Of a DNA stretch of 39,961 nt, positions 25,265-32,911 are shown in pieces; the first letter of the stretch is position 1; each line of letters opens with the position of its first letter. The notes beneath the pieces are model-generated. The model had not been told where the DNA came from, ran no database searches, and worked only from the letters and a program-made list of their open reading frames with translations. The stretch spans positions 1 through 39,961 of the forward strand of contig JAIPDL010000029.1 of assembly GCA_021737695.1 (NCBI GenBank), read 5' to 3'. A program made the position numbers and the translations under genes. Source of the stretch: Desulfotignum sp. GTDB lineage: Bacteria > Desulfobacterota > Desulfobacteria > Desulfobacterales > Desulfobacteraceae.

Positions 25265-27025
25265 TCAGGAATCGGTTTCAGCTTGTTCGATTGTTTCTAC
25301 AAAATCCGGGGTCCCGTCAAAATCCAGGTCCCGTTCGCGTTTGACCATCGCCTGGGTCTGGTCATAGGTTTCCCACAGGTCCGGGTTGCCGTCCAGGGTG
25401 GTGTCTTCTTTGACCGTGACCAGTCTGCCGTGTTCGTACACATACCAGATCTCCACGGCACCATCCTGATTTTTGTCTTCCTCTCCCCGAATCAGGATTT
25501 CGCCGGGCGTGTAATACCAGGTCAGCCAGGGGTGGCCCTGTTTTCGTTCCTCCAGGGTTTCCAGTTGCCCGTTCTCATCATAGGTTTCCACCAGATCCAG
25601 GGTGCCGTCCAGGGTTTCATCCACTTCCTTGCGCCGCAGCACATCATTGCTGAAAAAAGAACGGATATCGGGCTTCCCGTTTTTGCTGATATCCTGGGTC
25701 ACGATCAAAGACCATTTTGGATCATCATATCGCTGGGTGGTGTCAAAGTGCCTGTCAAAAGAGGTGTCCCGGACCAGATGTGTTTTTTGGCCGTTTTTAT
25801 AATACACCTTGTGATCCACATGTGTGTCCCCGTTCTCATCTTTTTCCACCCGGATCAACACATCATCGGTATAATACTGCCAGGTATCGGGTGTTCCATT
25901 TAAATCAGTGTCGCTGATCAGCCGGTCTCTTTGCTGGTTTTCATTGAAAAACACTGCCACATCCGGTGTCCCGTCCCGGTTCTTGTCGATGAGGTTTTTC
26001 ACGACCCGGTCGTTTTCCATCAACGACACAGTTTCAAAAAATTCATCCCCGTCATGATCTTGTGCTACTTTATAAAGGGTGGTGTCCCGGTAATGCCTGA
26101 TCCGGTCGATCTGCCCGTTTCCAGTGGTATCTTCCCGGGTTTTCAACACGTTGCCGGCATTGTCGAAGTCAGCGAAAAAATCGGGTTTGCCGTCAAAATC
26201 CAGGTCTTTTTCCTGGAACTGGATCACCCCGTTTGCAAACCGGGTGATGATGTCGAACCGGCCGTCAAAATTGGTGTCCTGCTTTTGTTCTACCGGCTGT
26301 TCCTTTTTATACCAGGTGATGTCATCGGGTTTGCCGTTTTTGTTTGAATCCCTTTTTCGGGTTTTCATCTGCCCGTTTTCAAAAATCAGGGTGGTCTGGT
26401 ACCCGTCCTTTTTGTAGGGGTCTTTCAGTATTTTTTGGATTTGCCCCTGGGTGTCGAAAAAAACGATCCGGTCCAGAACACCGTTTTCGTTTTCATCAAT
26501 TTCCTGGCGGACCGGCACCTGGTTGTCATAAAAGGTGGTGACATTGGTTGTGCCCTTGCCGTCGGTATCTTTGGTGCTGGAGATCAACCGGCCGGCCTCA
26601 AAATAGAAAAGGGTGTCAAACCGCCGGTCCCCGGTGGTATCTTTCTGAATTTTTTTGATCTGCCCATCGCTGTCAAACAGGGCCACCTGGATCAGGTTCC
26701 CCTGTGTATCCCGTTTCTCCTGGCAGACCCTTTTTTCATTTTCGAAAAAATCCGTGCAGTCCATGTGATGGTCTTCAGTTGTATCCCTTTCAATCCTTGA
26801 AAGCACTCCCCTGGTATAAAATTGGTGCTTTTCAAAAAAACCGTCCTGATTCTGATCCATATCCACCTGGCGAATGGTGCCGGAATTATCATAAATCAGC
26901 ACCTGGTCGATGATGCCGTCTTTGTTCAGGTCGTTTTCCACCCGGTTTTCCGCCAGTGCCGGCAAAGGGCACAGCCAGAGGATGAGCAGAACAATACAAG
27001 GATAAATCATGGTTTCTGGTTTCAT
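25265..27025 (-). CDS. Exported protein with about 23 tandem EF-hand-like Asp-rich repeats
   Basis: A 586-residue protein. Residues 1-25 (MKPETMIYPCIVLLILWLCPLPALA) are a signal peptide. From about residue 30 to the end the chain is a tandem array of about 23 units of about 24 residues, each with a loop such as DLNKDGIIDQ, DTNFDGRFDI, DLDFDGKPDF, DKNRDGTPDV, DTDLNGTPDT or DTTLDGNPDL between short beta-like stretches (typically an aromatic, then G-x-[IL]). The D-x-[DN]-x-[DN]-G-x-x-D pattern is that of Ca2+-binding loops of dockerin/VCBS/thrombospondin-3 type. No known family beyond that comes to mind. It is the first gene of the TonB operon and divergent from the TonB-dependent receptor, so it may act at the cell envelope in the same uptake system, perhaps as a metal-binding or receptor-associated protein. 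I chose the ATG at 27025; the frame upstream has no signal and crosses the promoter. Confidence 0.85.
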   Translation of the reverse strand: MKPETMIYPCIVLLILWLCPLPALAENRVENDLNKDGIIDQVLIYDNSGTIRQVDMDQNQDGFFEKHQFYTRGVLSRIERDTTEDHHMDCTDFFENEKRVCQEKRDTQGNLIQVALFDSDGQIKKIQKDTTGDRRFDTLFYFEAGRLISSTKDTDGKGTTNVTTFYDNQVPVRQEIDENENGVLDRIVFFDTQGQIQKILKDPYKKDGYQTTLIFENGQMKTRKRDSNKNGKPDDITWYKKEQPVEQKQDTNFDGRFDIITRFANGVIQFQEKDLDFDGKPDFFADFDNAGNVLKTREDTTGNGQIDRIRHYRDTTLYKVAQDHDGDEFFETVSLMENDRVVKNLIDKNRDGTPDVAVFFNENQQRDRLISDTDLNGTPDTWQYYTDDVLIRVEKDENGDTHVDHKVYYKNGQKTHLVRDTSFDRHFDTTQRYDDPKWSLIVTQDISKNGKPDIRSFFSNDVLRRKEVDETLDGTLDLVETYDENGQLETLEERKQGHPWLTWYYTPGEILIRGEEDKNQDGAVEIWYVYEHGRLVTVKEDTTLDGNPDLWETYDQTQAMVKRERDLDFDGTPDFVETIEQAETDS

Positions 27026-27032
27026 AATGCCG

Positions 27033-27061
27033 TATATATAGATTTGGGTTGTTTTTGTCAA
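27033..27061 (-). promoter_or_regulatory. Promoter of the Asp-repeat/exbBD/tonB/ABC operon
   Basis: Minus-strand TTGACA, 17-base spacer containing AACCCAAA, TATATA. It lies just upstream of the ATG at 27025, so the leader would be very short or absent; a leaderless or alternative start is possible. Confidence 0.6.
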
Positions 27062-27095
27062 TAAATGAGAAATGGTTTTGTATAAATAACCAAAA
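27043..27095 (-). promoter_or_regulatory. Putative operator region matching that of the regulator gene
   Basis: Plus-strand TTTGGGTT at 27043 lies inside the promoter spacer, and TATAAATAACCAAAA at 27081 lies 19 bases beyond the -35 box. The same two blocks occur at 20509 and 20558, where the second one is 29 bases beyond the -35 box, that is one helical turn further. The site lies in the shared divergent region with the TonB-dependent receptor gene. Confidence 0.55.
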
Positions 27096-27117
27096 CAAAC
27101 TATAAGCAACTTTTTGA

Positions 27118-27146
27118 TTGACCTGCGGAATAAATAGCTATATTGT
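27118..27146 (+). promoter_or_regulatory. Possible promoter of the TonB-dependent receptor operon
   Basis: TTGACC, 17 bases, TATTGT; weaker -10 than the divergent promoter. The receptor ATG at 27193 has AAAGGAAGG just before it. Confidence 0.35.
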
Positions 27147-27192
27147 GGCCAAAATCAAGACTTGTTGAATGAAAATTTAAAGGAAGGAAAAA

Positions 27193-29175
27193 ATGAAACC
27201 AAAAAAATGGTATGTCCTCGGCAGTGTTCTATGGCTTTGTATCGGTGTGTCTCTGTCTATGGCTGCCGAAGATACAAAACAACCATCAACTACCGTATAT
27301 TCTTTAGGTGAAGTGGTTGTTTCGGCAGACAGTCCGGAAAATACCCCGGTCAAGACGGTGGAAATCACAGCAGAAGACATTGAAAAAAGACATGCACTGA
27401 CCCTGGCCAAAGCCCTTGAGCTGTTGCCGGGAGTGGATGTCCGCCGGGGCGGCGAAGGGGTTCCCCGGGTCAATATCCGGGGATTCAGAAGCCGGCACAC
27501 CATTCTGCTGCTCAACGGGATTCCCATGAACTCCACCTATGACAGCCAGTTCGACCCCAGCATAATTTCCACGGAAAATATCGCCAAAATCAAGGTGTCT
27601 TATGGCGGCCATTCTGTACTCTATGGCCAGGGCGGGCTTGCCGGGGTTATCAATATCATCACCAAGCAGGGAACAAAAGGGCTTGGCGGGGATGTGTCCG
27701 CAGAGATGGATGAGCACGGCAATCATTATACCAAACTCAATGTGGGGGGCGGCAATGACACGATCAGTTTCTTCGGCGCTGTCAACAATTATGATTCCGA
27801 AGGGTTTCATGTGTCCGATAATTTCGATCCCACCAGCCAGGAAGATGGAAATGAACGGAACAACAGTGACAGTGAGCGGTTGAGTCTGTTCGGCAACCTG
27901 GTGTACCAGATGAATGACGAAATGGAGATCGGTCTGACACTGGAACGGACCACCGGAGAATACGGCACACCGCCCATGACTGTGGATGATAAGAAAGATC
28001 CATTCTACAAAAAACCCAAATACGACCGAACGGAAGATTTGGAAACCCTGTCCGGTCAGGTGTCCATGAGTTACAACCCCAAAGGGATGTTCGGTTTCAG
28101 AGGCTGGGTGTTTGCCAACACAAACGAACAGGAAAATGCCCGGTATGATGATGATACCTACAGTACCATAACCAAGAAAAACACCTATCACAGCAATGAT
28201 GAAACCCAAATAAAAGGGGCGGCCTTTCAGACCCGTGCGGATTTCGGAACCGCCGGCCATGCGGTGTTGGCGCTTTCCACCGAGGCCAGTGATTACACAT
28301 CTGATTTCAGAAATGTGGACAAGGACGACACCCCGCCCACCGCCTATTATTACGATCACGGACTGGACATGTATTCAGCGGCACTGGAATACAATGTGCG
28401 CCAGTTCTCCAACCTGGGTTTCGTTGCCGGGTACAGTCACCACTGGCAGACCAAGGATGAGGGCAGTGATGTGGACAAGGGAAGCTATATGGCCGGTTTG
28501 AGTTATGATCTCACCGACAGCACCATACTGAGGGCCTCCTATGCCAGAAAGATCCGGTTTCCGGATATCAAGCAGCTGTATGATCCCAGTTCCGGAAATG
28601 CCGATCTGGTGCCTGAGGAATCCAAGAATTACGAAGCCGGCATCACCCAGCGCCTTTTCGGGGACATGACCCTGGATCTGGCGGTGTTCAAACATGACGT
28701 GTCCCAGTATATTGAAAAAAATGATGCCACCGACTTGTACAAGAACTGGGAAGCCTATGAATTCAGGGGATTTGAGATCTATCTGTTCAAGCCGTTTCTC
28801 ACCTCCGGCACCATCGGTCTGGGGTATTCCTATCTGGACACCGAAGACAAATCCGCCGGGGCCCAAAGAGATGAACTCCAGTACCGGCCGGCCCATAAAT
28901 ACACCCTGGATGTGGGATATACATGGGATTTCGGCCTGAGAGTTCATGCAGATATCCTGCACACCGCCGACCAGTATTACTATTCCGATAACTTTGACAA
29001 GGGCAAACTCAAGGACTATACCCTGGTGAATGTAAAACTGGAGCAGAAAGTTTACAGGGATTCGGTATTTCTCTATCTGGGGCTGGATAACCTGACGGAT
29101 GAAAACTATGAAGAATCCTATGGGCTGCCCCAGGCCGGCCGCACCGGATATGCCGGTATCCGGATGACCTTTTGA
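27193..29175 (+). CDS. TonB-dependent outer-membrane receptor
   Basis: A 660-residue outer-membrane receptor. Residues 1-24 (MKPKKWYVLGSVLWLCIGVSLSMA) are a signal peptide; a TonB-box-like VYSLGEVVVSADS follows near residue 35. The plug runs about 50-165 (ALELLPGVDVRRGGEGVPRVNIRGFRSRHTILLLNGIPM, and YGQGGLAGVINIITKQG). The rest is the 22-strand barrel, ending in GYAGIRMTF with the terminal aromatic. It opens the plus-strand operon, divergent from exbBD/tonB, and is followed 13 bases later by the TiaS-like gene and then a second FecBCD system. The barrel gives no direct clue to ligand; BtuB- or FhuA-like roles, or a metal-oxyanion complex, are all possible. Confidence 0.93.
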   Translation: MKPKKWYVLGSVLWLCIGVSLSMAAEDTKQPSTTVYSLGEVVVSADSPENTPVKTVEITAEDIEKRHALTLAKALELLPGVDVRRGGEGVPRVNIRGFRSRHTILLLNGIPMNSTYDSQFDPSIISTENIAKIKVSYGGHSVLYGQGGLAGVINIITKQGTKGLGGDVSAEMDEHGNHYTKLNVGGGNDTISFFGAVNNYDSEGFHVSDNFDPTSQEDGNERNNSDSERLSLFGNLVYQMNDEMEIGLTLERTTGEYGTPPMTVDDKKDPFYKKPKYDRTEDLETLSGQVSMSYNPKGMFGFRGWVFANTNEQENARYDDDTYSTITKKNTYHSNDETQIKGAAFQTRADFGTAGHAVLALSTEASDYTSDFRNVDKDDTPPTAYYYDHGLDMYSAALEYNVRQFSNLGFVAGYSHHWQTKDEGSDVDKGSYMAGLSYDLTDSTILRASYARKIRFPDIKQLYDPSSGNADLVPEESKNYEAGITQRLFGDMTLDLAVFKHDVSQYIEKNDATDLYKNWEAYEFRGFEIYLFKPFLTSGTIGLGYSYLDTEDKSAGAQRDELQYRPAHKYTLDVGYTWDFGLRVHADILHTADQYYYSDNFDKGKLKDYTLVNVKLEQKVYRDSVFLYLGLDNLTDENYEESYGLPQAGRTGYAGIRMTF

Positions 29176-29188
29176 TGGAGAACAACTG

Positions 29189-29938
29189 ATGGACTATATG
29201 GTGTGCATCGATGACACGGACATGCCGGACACCCGGGGTACCGGCTGGCTGGTGGAAGATCTGTGTAATATCCTGGCGGCGGAAAAACTGGCCATCACTT
29301 CGGCCATCAGCCGGCATCAGCTGTATGTGCACAAGGATATCCCCTATACTTCCCACAATTCCGCCATGGGGTTTGAAATGACCCTGGACCCCCGGGATTA
29401 TGATGCGGTCATGTCCCTGTTTCAGACATTTCTGGAAACCCGCACGGAAAAAGGGTCTGATCCCGGTCTGTGTGTGGTGCAGGTGTCTGATTCCCTGGAT
29501 GACGAAAGCCTGATGGCCTTTGGAAAAGCCGCCAAAAATCGAGTGTTGACCAAATCGGACGCGTATTCTCTGGCCGCCAGAACCGGGGTCCACCTGTCCG
29601 AACACGGCGGCACCGGCCAGGGGGTGGTCGGGGCTTTGGCCGGCATCGGGCTGCGGCTTTCGGGAAATGACGGCCGGTACCGGGGATGGTACCACCTGGG
29701 ACGACCCGGGGATATCATCAGTGTTGCGGATTTGTGCGAATATCCTTTTGTGGATGCCCTGGTCACCTGTGATGGGCATGATCTGGCACTGGATGCACGG
29801 GTCATGATGGGATCTGAAAAAACCAAAACCGTGCGCATGGGCCACCGGCAGGTCATCGTGGTGGCCCCCTGCAATGATACGGCATGCCCGGGCATTGCGT
29901 ACCGCACCATTACCAAAAAGGAAGCGAAACAGTATTGA
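29189..29938 (+). CDS. TiaS-N-terminal-like protein (IDDTD family) in a transporter operon
   Basis: A 249-residue protein starting MDYMVCIDDTDMPDTRGTG, which resembles the IDDTD...GTG start of archaeal tRNA(Ile2)-agmatinylcytidine synthetase TiaS, and later HGGTGQGVVGALAGIGLRLSGNDGRYRGW, which resembles the GTIGALAAIG region of that protein's kinase-like domain. It is far shorter than TiaS (about 420 residues), so the OB-fold and zinc-ribbon tRNA-binding parts are lacking. A lone copy between a TonB receptor and a FecCD permease in a bacterium argues against tRNA modification. Ligand binding or ATP-dependent modification linked to transport is possible, but unknown. The permease start (TTG) overlaps its stop (TTGA). 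Confidence 0.6.
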   Translation: MDYMVCIDDTDMPDTRGTGWLVEDLCNILAAEKLAITSAISRHQLYVHKDIPYTSHNSAMGFEMTLDPRDYDAVMSLFQTFLETRTEKGSDPGLCVVQVSDSLDDESLMAFGKAAKNRVLTKSDAYSLAARTGVHLSEHGGTGQGVVGALAGIGLRLSGNDGRYRGWYHLGRPGDIISVADLCEYPFVDALVTCDGHDLALDARVMMGSEKTKTVRMGHRQVIVVAPCNDTACPGIAYRTITKKEAKQY

Positions 29939-30948
29939 GATCCTTCCGGCGGCACCGGACCCTGTGGTATGGGCTGATGGCCGTATTGCCGCTGGTGCTG
30001 GGTGCTTGTTCCGTTTTTTTGGGCCGGTATCCGGTGTCGGTCCGGGATATCGTTGAACTGGCGGCGGCGGCATGGACCGGACAGGGTATGGATCCCACCC
30101 ATTTCAGTGTGATCGTTCATGTCCGGCTGCCCCGGATTATTCTGGGCGCCCTGGTGGGAGGAAGCCTGGCCGTGAGCGGGGCTGCATTTCAGGGCTTGTT
30201 CCGCAATCCCCTGGTCAGTTCCGGCATGCTCGGGGTCAGCTCCGGGGCCGGGTTCGGGGCGGCCCTGGCCCTGATTTTATTTGACCGGTATATGTATGTC
30301 TACCCCCTGTCTTTTGGATTCGGGCTGCTGGCGGTGCTGCTGTGCTTTTTCATCGGCCGGCTCACCGCTTCCACCCAGGCCATCACTCTGGTGCTGGGCG
30401 GGGTGATCGTGGGATCGATCTTTTCGGCCCTGATCTCTTTGCTCAAGTATCTGGCGGACCCGTATGATGAACTGCCGGCCATTGTGTTCTGGCTCATGGG
30501 CAGTCTGTCCCGGGCCGAATACGACCACATCTTTACCGCCGGGATTCCCATGATGGCAGGCTCCCTGGGCCTGGTGATCGTTCGCTGGCGTCTGAACGTG
30601 CTGGCCATGGGAGACCGGGAGGCCCATTCTCTGGGGCTCAACGTCAATGCCAACCGGATTTTTATCATTGTCTGCGCCACGCTGGCCACGGCCGGGGCCG
30701 TGTGTGTGAGCGGTGTCATCGGGTGGGTGGGACTGGTGGTGCCGCATATGGGCCGGATGATCATCGGCAATGACAACAAGGCATTGATACCGGTGGCGTT
30801 TTTCATGGGGGCCGCGTTCCTGATTCTGGTGGATGATATCAGCCGCCTGATCAGTACCAGTGAAATGCCCCTGGGGATTCTGACCTCTCTTTTGGGCGGC
30901 CCGTTTTTCATTTACCTGCTCAGGCGGACCCGGGGCCGGGAATGGTAG
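29935..30948 (+). CDS. FecCD-family ABC permease (system 2)
   Basis: A 337-residue permease with about ten helices. Motifs: VRLPRIILGALVGGSLAVSGAAFQGLFRNPLVSSGMLGVSSGAGFGAALAL and GWVGLVVPHMGRMIIGNDNKALIPVAFFMGAAFLILVDDISRLI, ending PLGILTSLLGGPFFIYLL. I place the start at TTG 29935 (overlapping the TiaS-like stop as TTGA) because AGGAAG lies about ten bases upstream; the frame goes on 51 bases further inside the previous gene with no helix. It resembles the system 1 permease but is a separate paralogue. Confidence 0.88.
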   Translation: MRSFRRHRTLWYGLMAVLPLVLGACSVFLGRYPVSVRDIVELAAAAWTGQGMDPTHFSVIVHVRLPRIILGALVGGSLAVSGAAFQGLFRNPLVSSGMLGVSSGAGFGAALALILFDRYMYVYPLSFGFGLLAVLLCFFIGRLTASTQAITLVLGGVIVGSIFSALISLLKYLADPYDELPAIVFWLMGSLSRAEYDHIFTAGIPMMAGSLGLVIVRWRLNVLAMGDREAHSLGLNVNANRIFIIVCATLATAGAVCVSGVIGWVGLVVPHMGRMIIGNDNKALIPVAFFMGAAFLILVDDISRLISTSEMPLGILTSLLGGPFFIYLLRRTRGREW

Positions 30949-30952
30949 GGTG

Positions 30953-31801
30953 ATGGCAGCTGATCCAGACCAGACATTGATTGAAATGAAAAACGCGGCG
31001 TTTTCTTTCGGCCGGATACCGGTTTTCCGGCAGGTGAACCTGAAAATTGCCAGGGGCGAGGTGTTCTGCCTGCTGGGGCCCAACGGATGCGGAAAAACCA
31101 CCCTGATCGACTGTATGCTGGGTATTCACAAGCTGGATACGGGCCGCCTGTGTTTGATGGGGCAATCCCGGCCCCGGCACTCTCCCAAAGAAACCGCCCG
31201 GGTCATGGCCTATGTGCCCCAGAAGCACGACCGGCATTTCTCATTTTCCGTGCTGGACCTGCTGCTGCTGGGAAGAACCCCCTATATCGCTTTTTACGCC
31301 TCACCGGGAAAACCGGATATTGAAAAAGCCAAAAAAATTCTGGAACTGTTCGGGCTGTCCCACCTGATGCACCGGGACTATACCCGGTTGAGCGGGGGGG
31401 AGACCCAGCTGGTGATGATCATGAGGGCCCTGATTCAGGAGACGCCGGTGATTGTCATGGACGAACCCACGTCTCACCTGGATTTCCGGCATGAACTCAT
31501 CGTTCTGGAAACCCTGGCCCGCTTGATCCGGGAGCGCCGGATCACTCTGGTGATGGCCACCCATTTTCCCAACCATGCCTTTTATTTTGAAAACGCCGGC
31601 ATCCCGGTCAATGTGGCATTCATGGGAAATCAGAGCGTGAAGCCGTCGGGCACGCCTTCCAGGGCGCTGACACAGGAAAACCTGGCCCGGTTCTACCACA
31701 TCGAGACTTTGGTGATGACCCATACCCTGCCGGGAAAAGGACCGATCAAACAGATTATTCCCATTAAAACCCTGGACCGGAAAACAAAAGGAACGCCATG
31801 A
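30953..31801 (+). CDS. FepC-type ABC transporter ATPase (system 2)
   Basis: A 282-residue ATPase. Walker A LLGPNGCGKTTL about residues 40-51, Q-loop VPQKH, signature LSGGETQLVMIMRAL, Walker B VIVMDEPTSHLDF, switch His in VMATHFPNHA. ATG 30953 is preceded by an in-frame GTG at 30950. Its stop overlaps the next ATG (ATGA). The C-terminal 40 residues after the switch are longer than usual, ending KQIIPIKTLDRKTKGTP. Second complete uptake set beside that of 20595-23455. Confidence 0.88.
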   Translation: MAADPDQTLIEMKNAAFSFGRIPVFRQVNLKIARGEVFCLLGPNGCGKTTLIDCMLGIHKLDTGRLCLMGQSRPRHSPKETARVMAYVPQKHDRHFSFSVLDLLLLGRTPYIAFYASPGKPDIEKAKKILELFGLSHLMHRDYTRLSGGETQLVMIMRALIQETPVIVMDEPTSHLDFRHELIVLETLARLIRERRITLVMATHFPNHAFYFENAGIPVNVAFMGNQSVKPSGTPSRALTQENLARFYHIETLVMTHTLPGKGPIKQIIPIKTLDRKTKGTP

Positions 31802-32901
31802 TACATCGACGGTATCTGATCTGGATGCTCGTTTTTATGCTGCTGCCGGTGACGCCGTCCCATGTCGGCCAGAAAGCCGTCACAGTCCCTGTCACGGGTC
31901 TGGCCGCAGGAGAAGGGCCGGTGACGGTCACGGATTTTTTCGGCCGGACCCTGACACTGGCGCGTCCGGCTGATCGGATCGCCTGTCTGTATGCATTCAC
32001 CGGCCATGTGGTCACCCTTCTGGGCAGGGGCCGTGATATGGTGGCGGTGGTGGACGGGCTGAAAAAAGACCGTCTGATCCGGCAGCGGGTGCCCGGGATC
32101 CAAAGCCTTCCCATCCCTGCCAAAGGCGGTGTCATTCATATAGAAACCCTGTTGAAGGCGGACCCGGATATGGTATTTCTCAAACCGGAAACCGCAGCGG
32201 CGGAAGCGGAAACCCGGAAACTGGAACGATTCGGACTGCCTTATTTTGTGGCGGGGTACCGCAACATGGAAGAACAGATGACCACCATTGAAATGATGGG
32301 AAAAATCTGCGGCCGGTATGATGCGGCCCGGGCCTATACCGAGTATTACCGGAACATGATCCATACCGTGACGCAACGCACCGGCAACATACCGGAAAAT
32401 CAGCGGGTACGGCTGTATCATTCGGTCAATGAAGCCCTCAGAACCGATGCCCCCGGAACCATTGAAGCGGACTGGACCCGGGCGGCCGGGGTTGTCAACG
32501 TATCTGTGGGAGACCGGCTGCATGCCAGGGGAGACAAATTTTTTGCCGGCATGGAACAGATTCTGATCTGGAACCCGGAGGTGATCATCGTAAACGAGGC
32601 CGAGGTGGATCAAGAGATTTTGCAGGACAAAAAATGGGGTGCCGTCAAAGCGGTCCGGGAAAAAAACGTGTTTCCCATCCCTGTGGGCATTTCCCGGTGG
32701 GGGCATCCCGGCAGCCTGGAAACACCCCTGGCCATTCTGTGGACCGCCAAAACCGTTTATCCGGAGCTGTTTTCCGACATTGATCTTGAAACAGAGATCA
32801 AACAATTTTACCATCGATTTTTTGATCTGGTTCTGACCGATGAGATGGTGCAAAACATTTTGAGCAACCAGGGGATGCGTCAGGCTTTGGATGCCCGGTA
32901 A
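31798..32901 (+). CDS. Periplasmic binding protein of the FecB/MolA type (system 2)
   Basis: A 367-residue exported binding protein. Residues 1-27 have a short signal peptide (MIHRRYLIWMLVFMLLPVTPS). The PF01497 order follows: VTDFFGRTLTLARPADRIACLYAFTGHVV, then IHIETLLKADPDMVFLKPE, and a C-terminal ISRWGHPGSLETPLAILWTAKTVYPELF. It lacks the usual VVA-x-TP motif region seen in siderophore proteins, which leaves ligand open; MolA-type proteins of this fold bind molybdate/tungstate. Its TAA is 10 bases before the phosphoesterase ATG. Coupled to the ATPase by ATGA overlap. Confidence 0.85.
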   Translation: MIHRRYLIWMLVFMLLPVTPSHVGQKAVTVPVTGLAAGEGPVTVTDFFGRTLTLARPADRIACLYAFTGHVVTLLGRGRDMVAVVDGLKKDRLIRQRVPGIQSLPIPAKGGVIHIETLLKADPDMVFLKPETAAAEAETRKLERFGLPYFVAGYRNMEEQMTTIEMMGKICGRYDAARAYTEYYRNMIHTVTQRTGNIPENQRVRLYHSVNEALRTDAPGTIEADWTRAAGVVNVSVGDRLHARGDKFFAGMEQILIWNPEVIIVNEAEVDQEILQDKKWGAVKAVREKNVFPIPVGISRWGHPGSLETPLAILWTAKTVYPELFSDIDLETEIKQFYHRFFDLVLTDEMVQNILSNQGMRQALDAR

Positions 32902-32911
32902 AGGAGGACTC

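Noticed and set aside
27031-27040. CGTATATATA as a ModE half-site
   Set aside because: It only resembles the E. coli ModE box, lacks a second half and overlaps the -10 region of the promoter.
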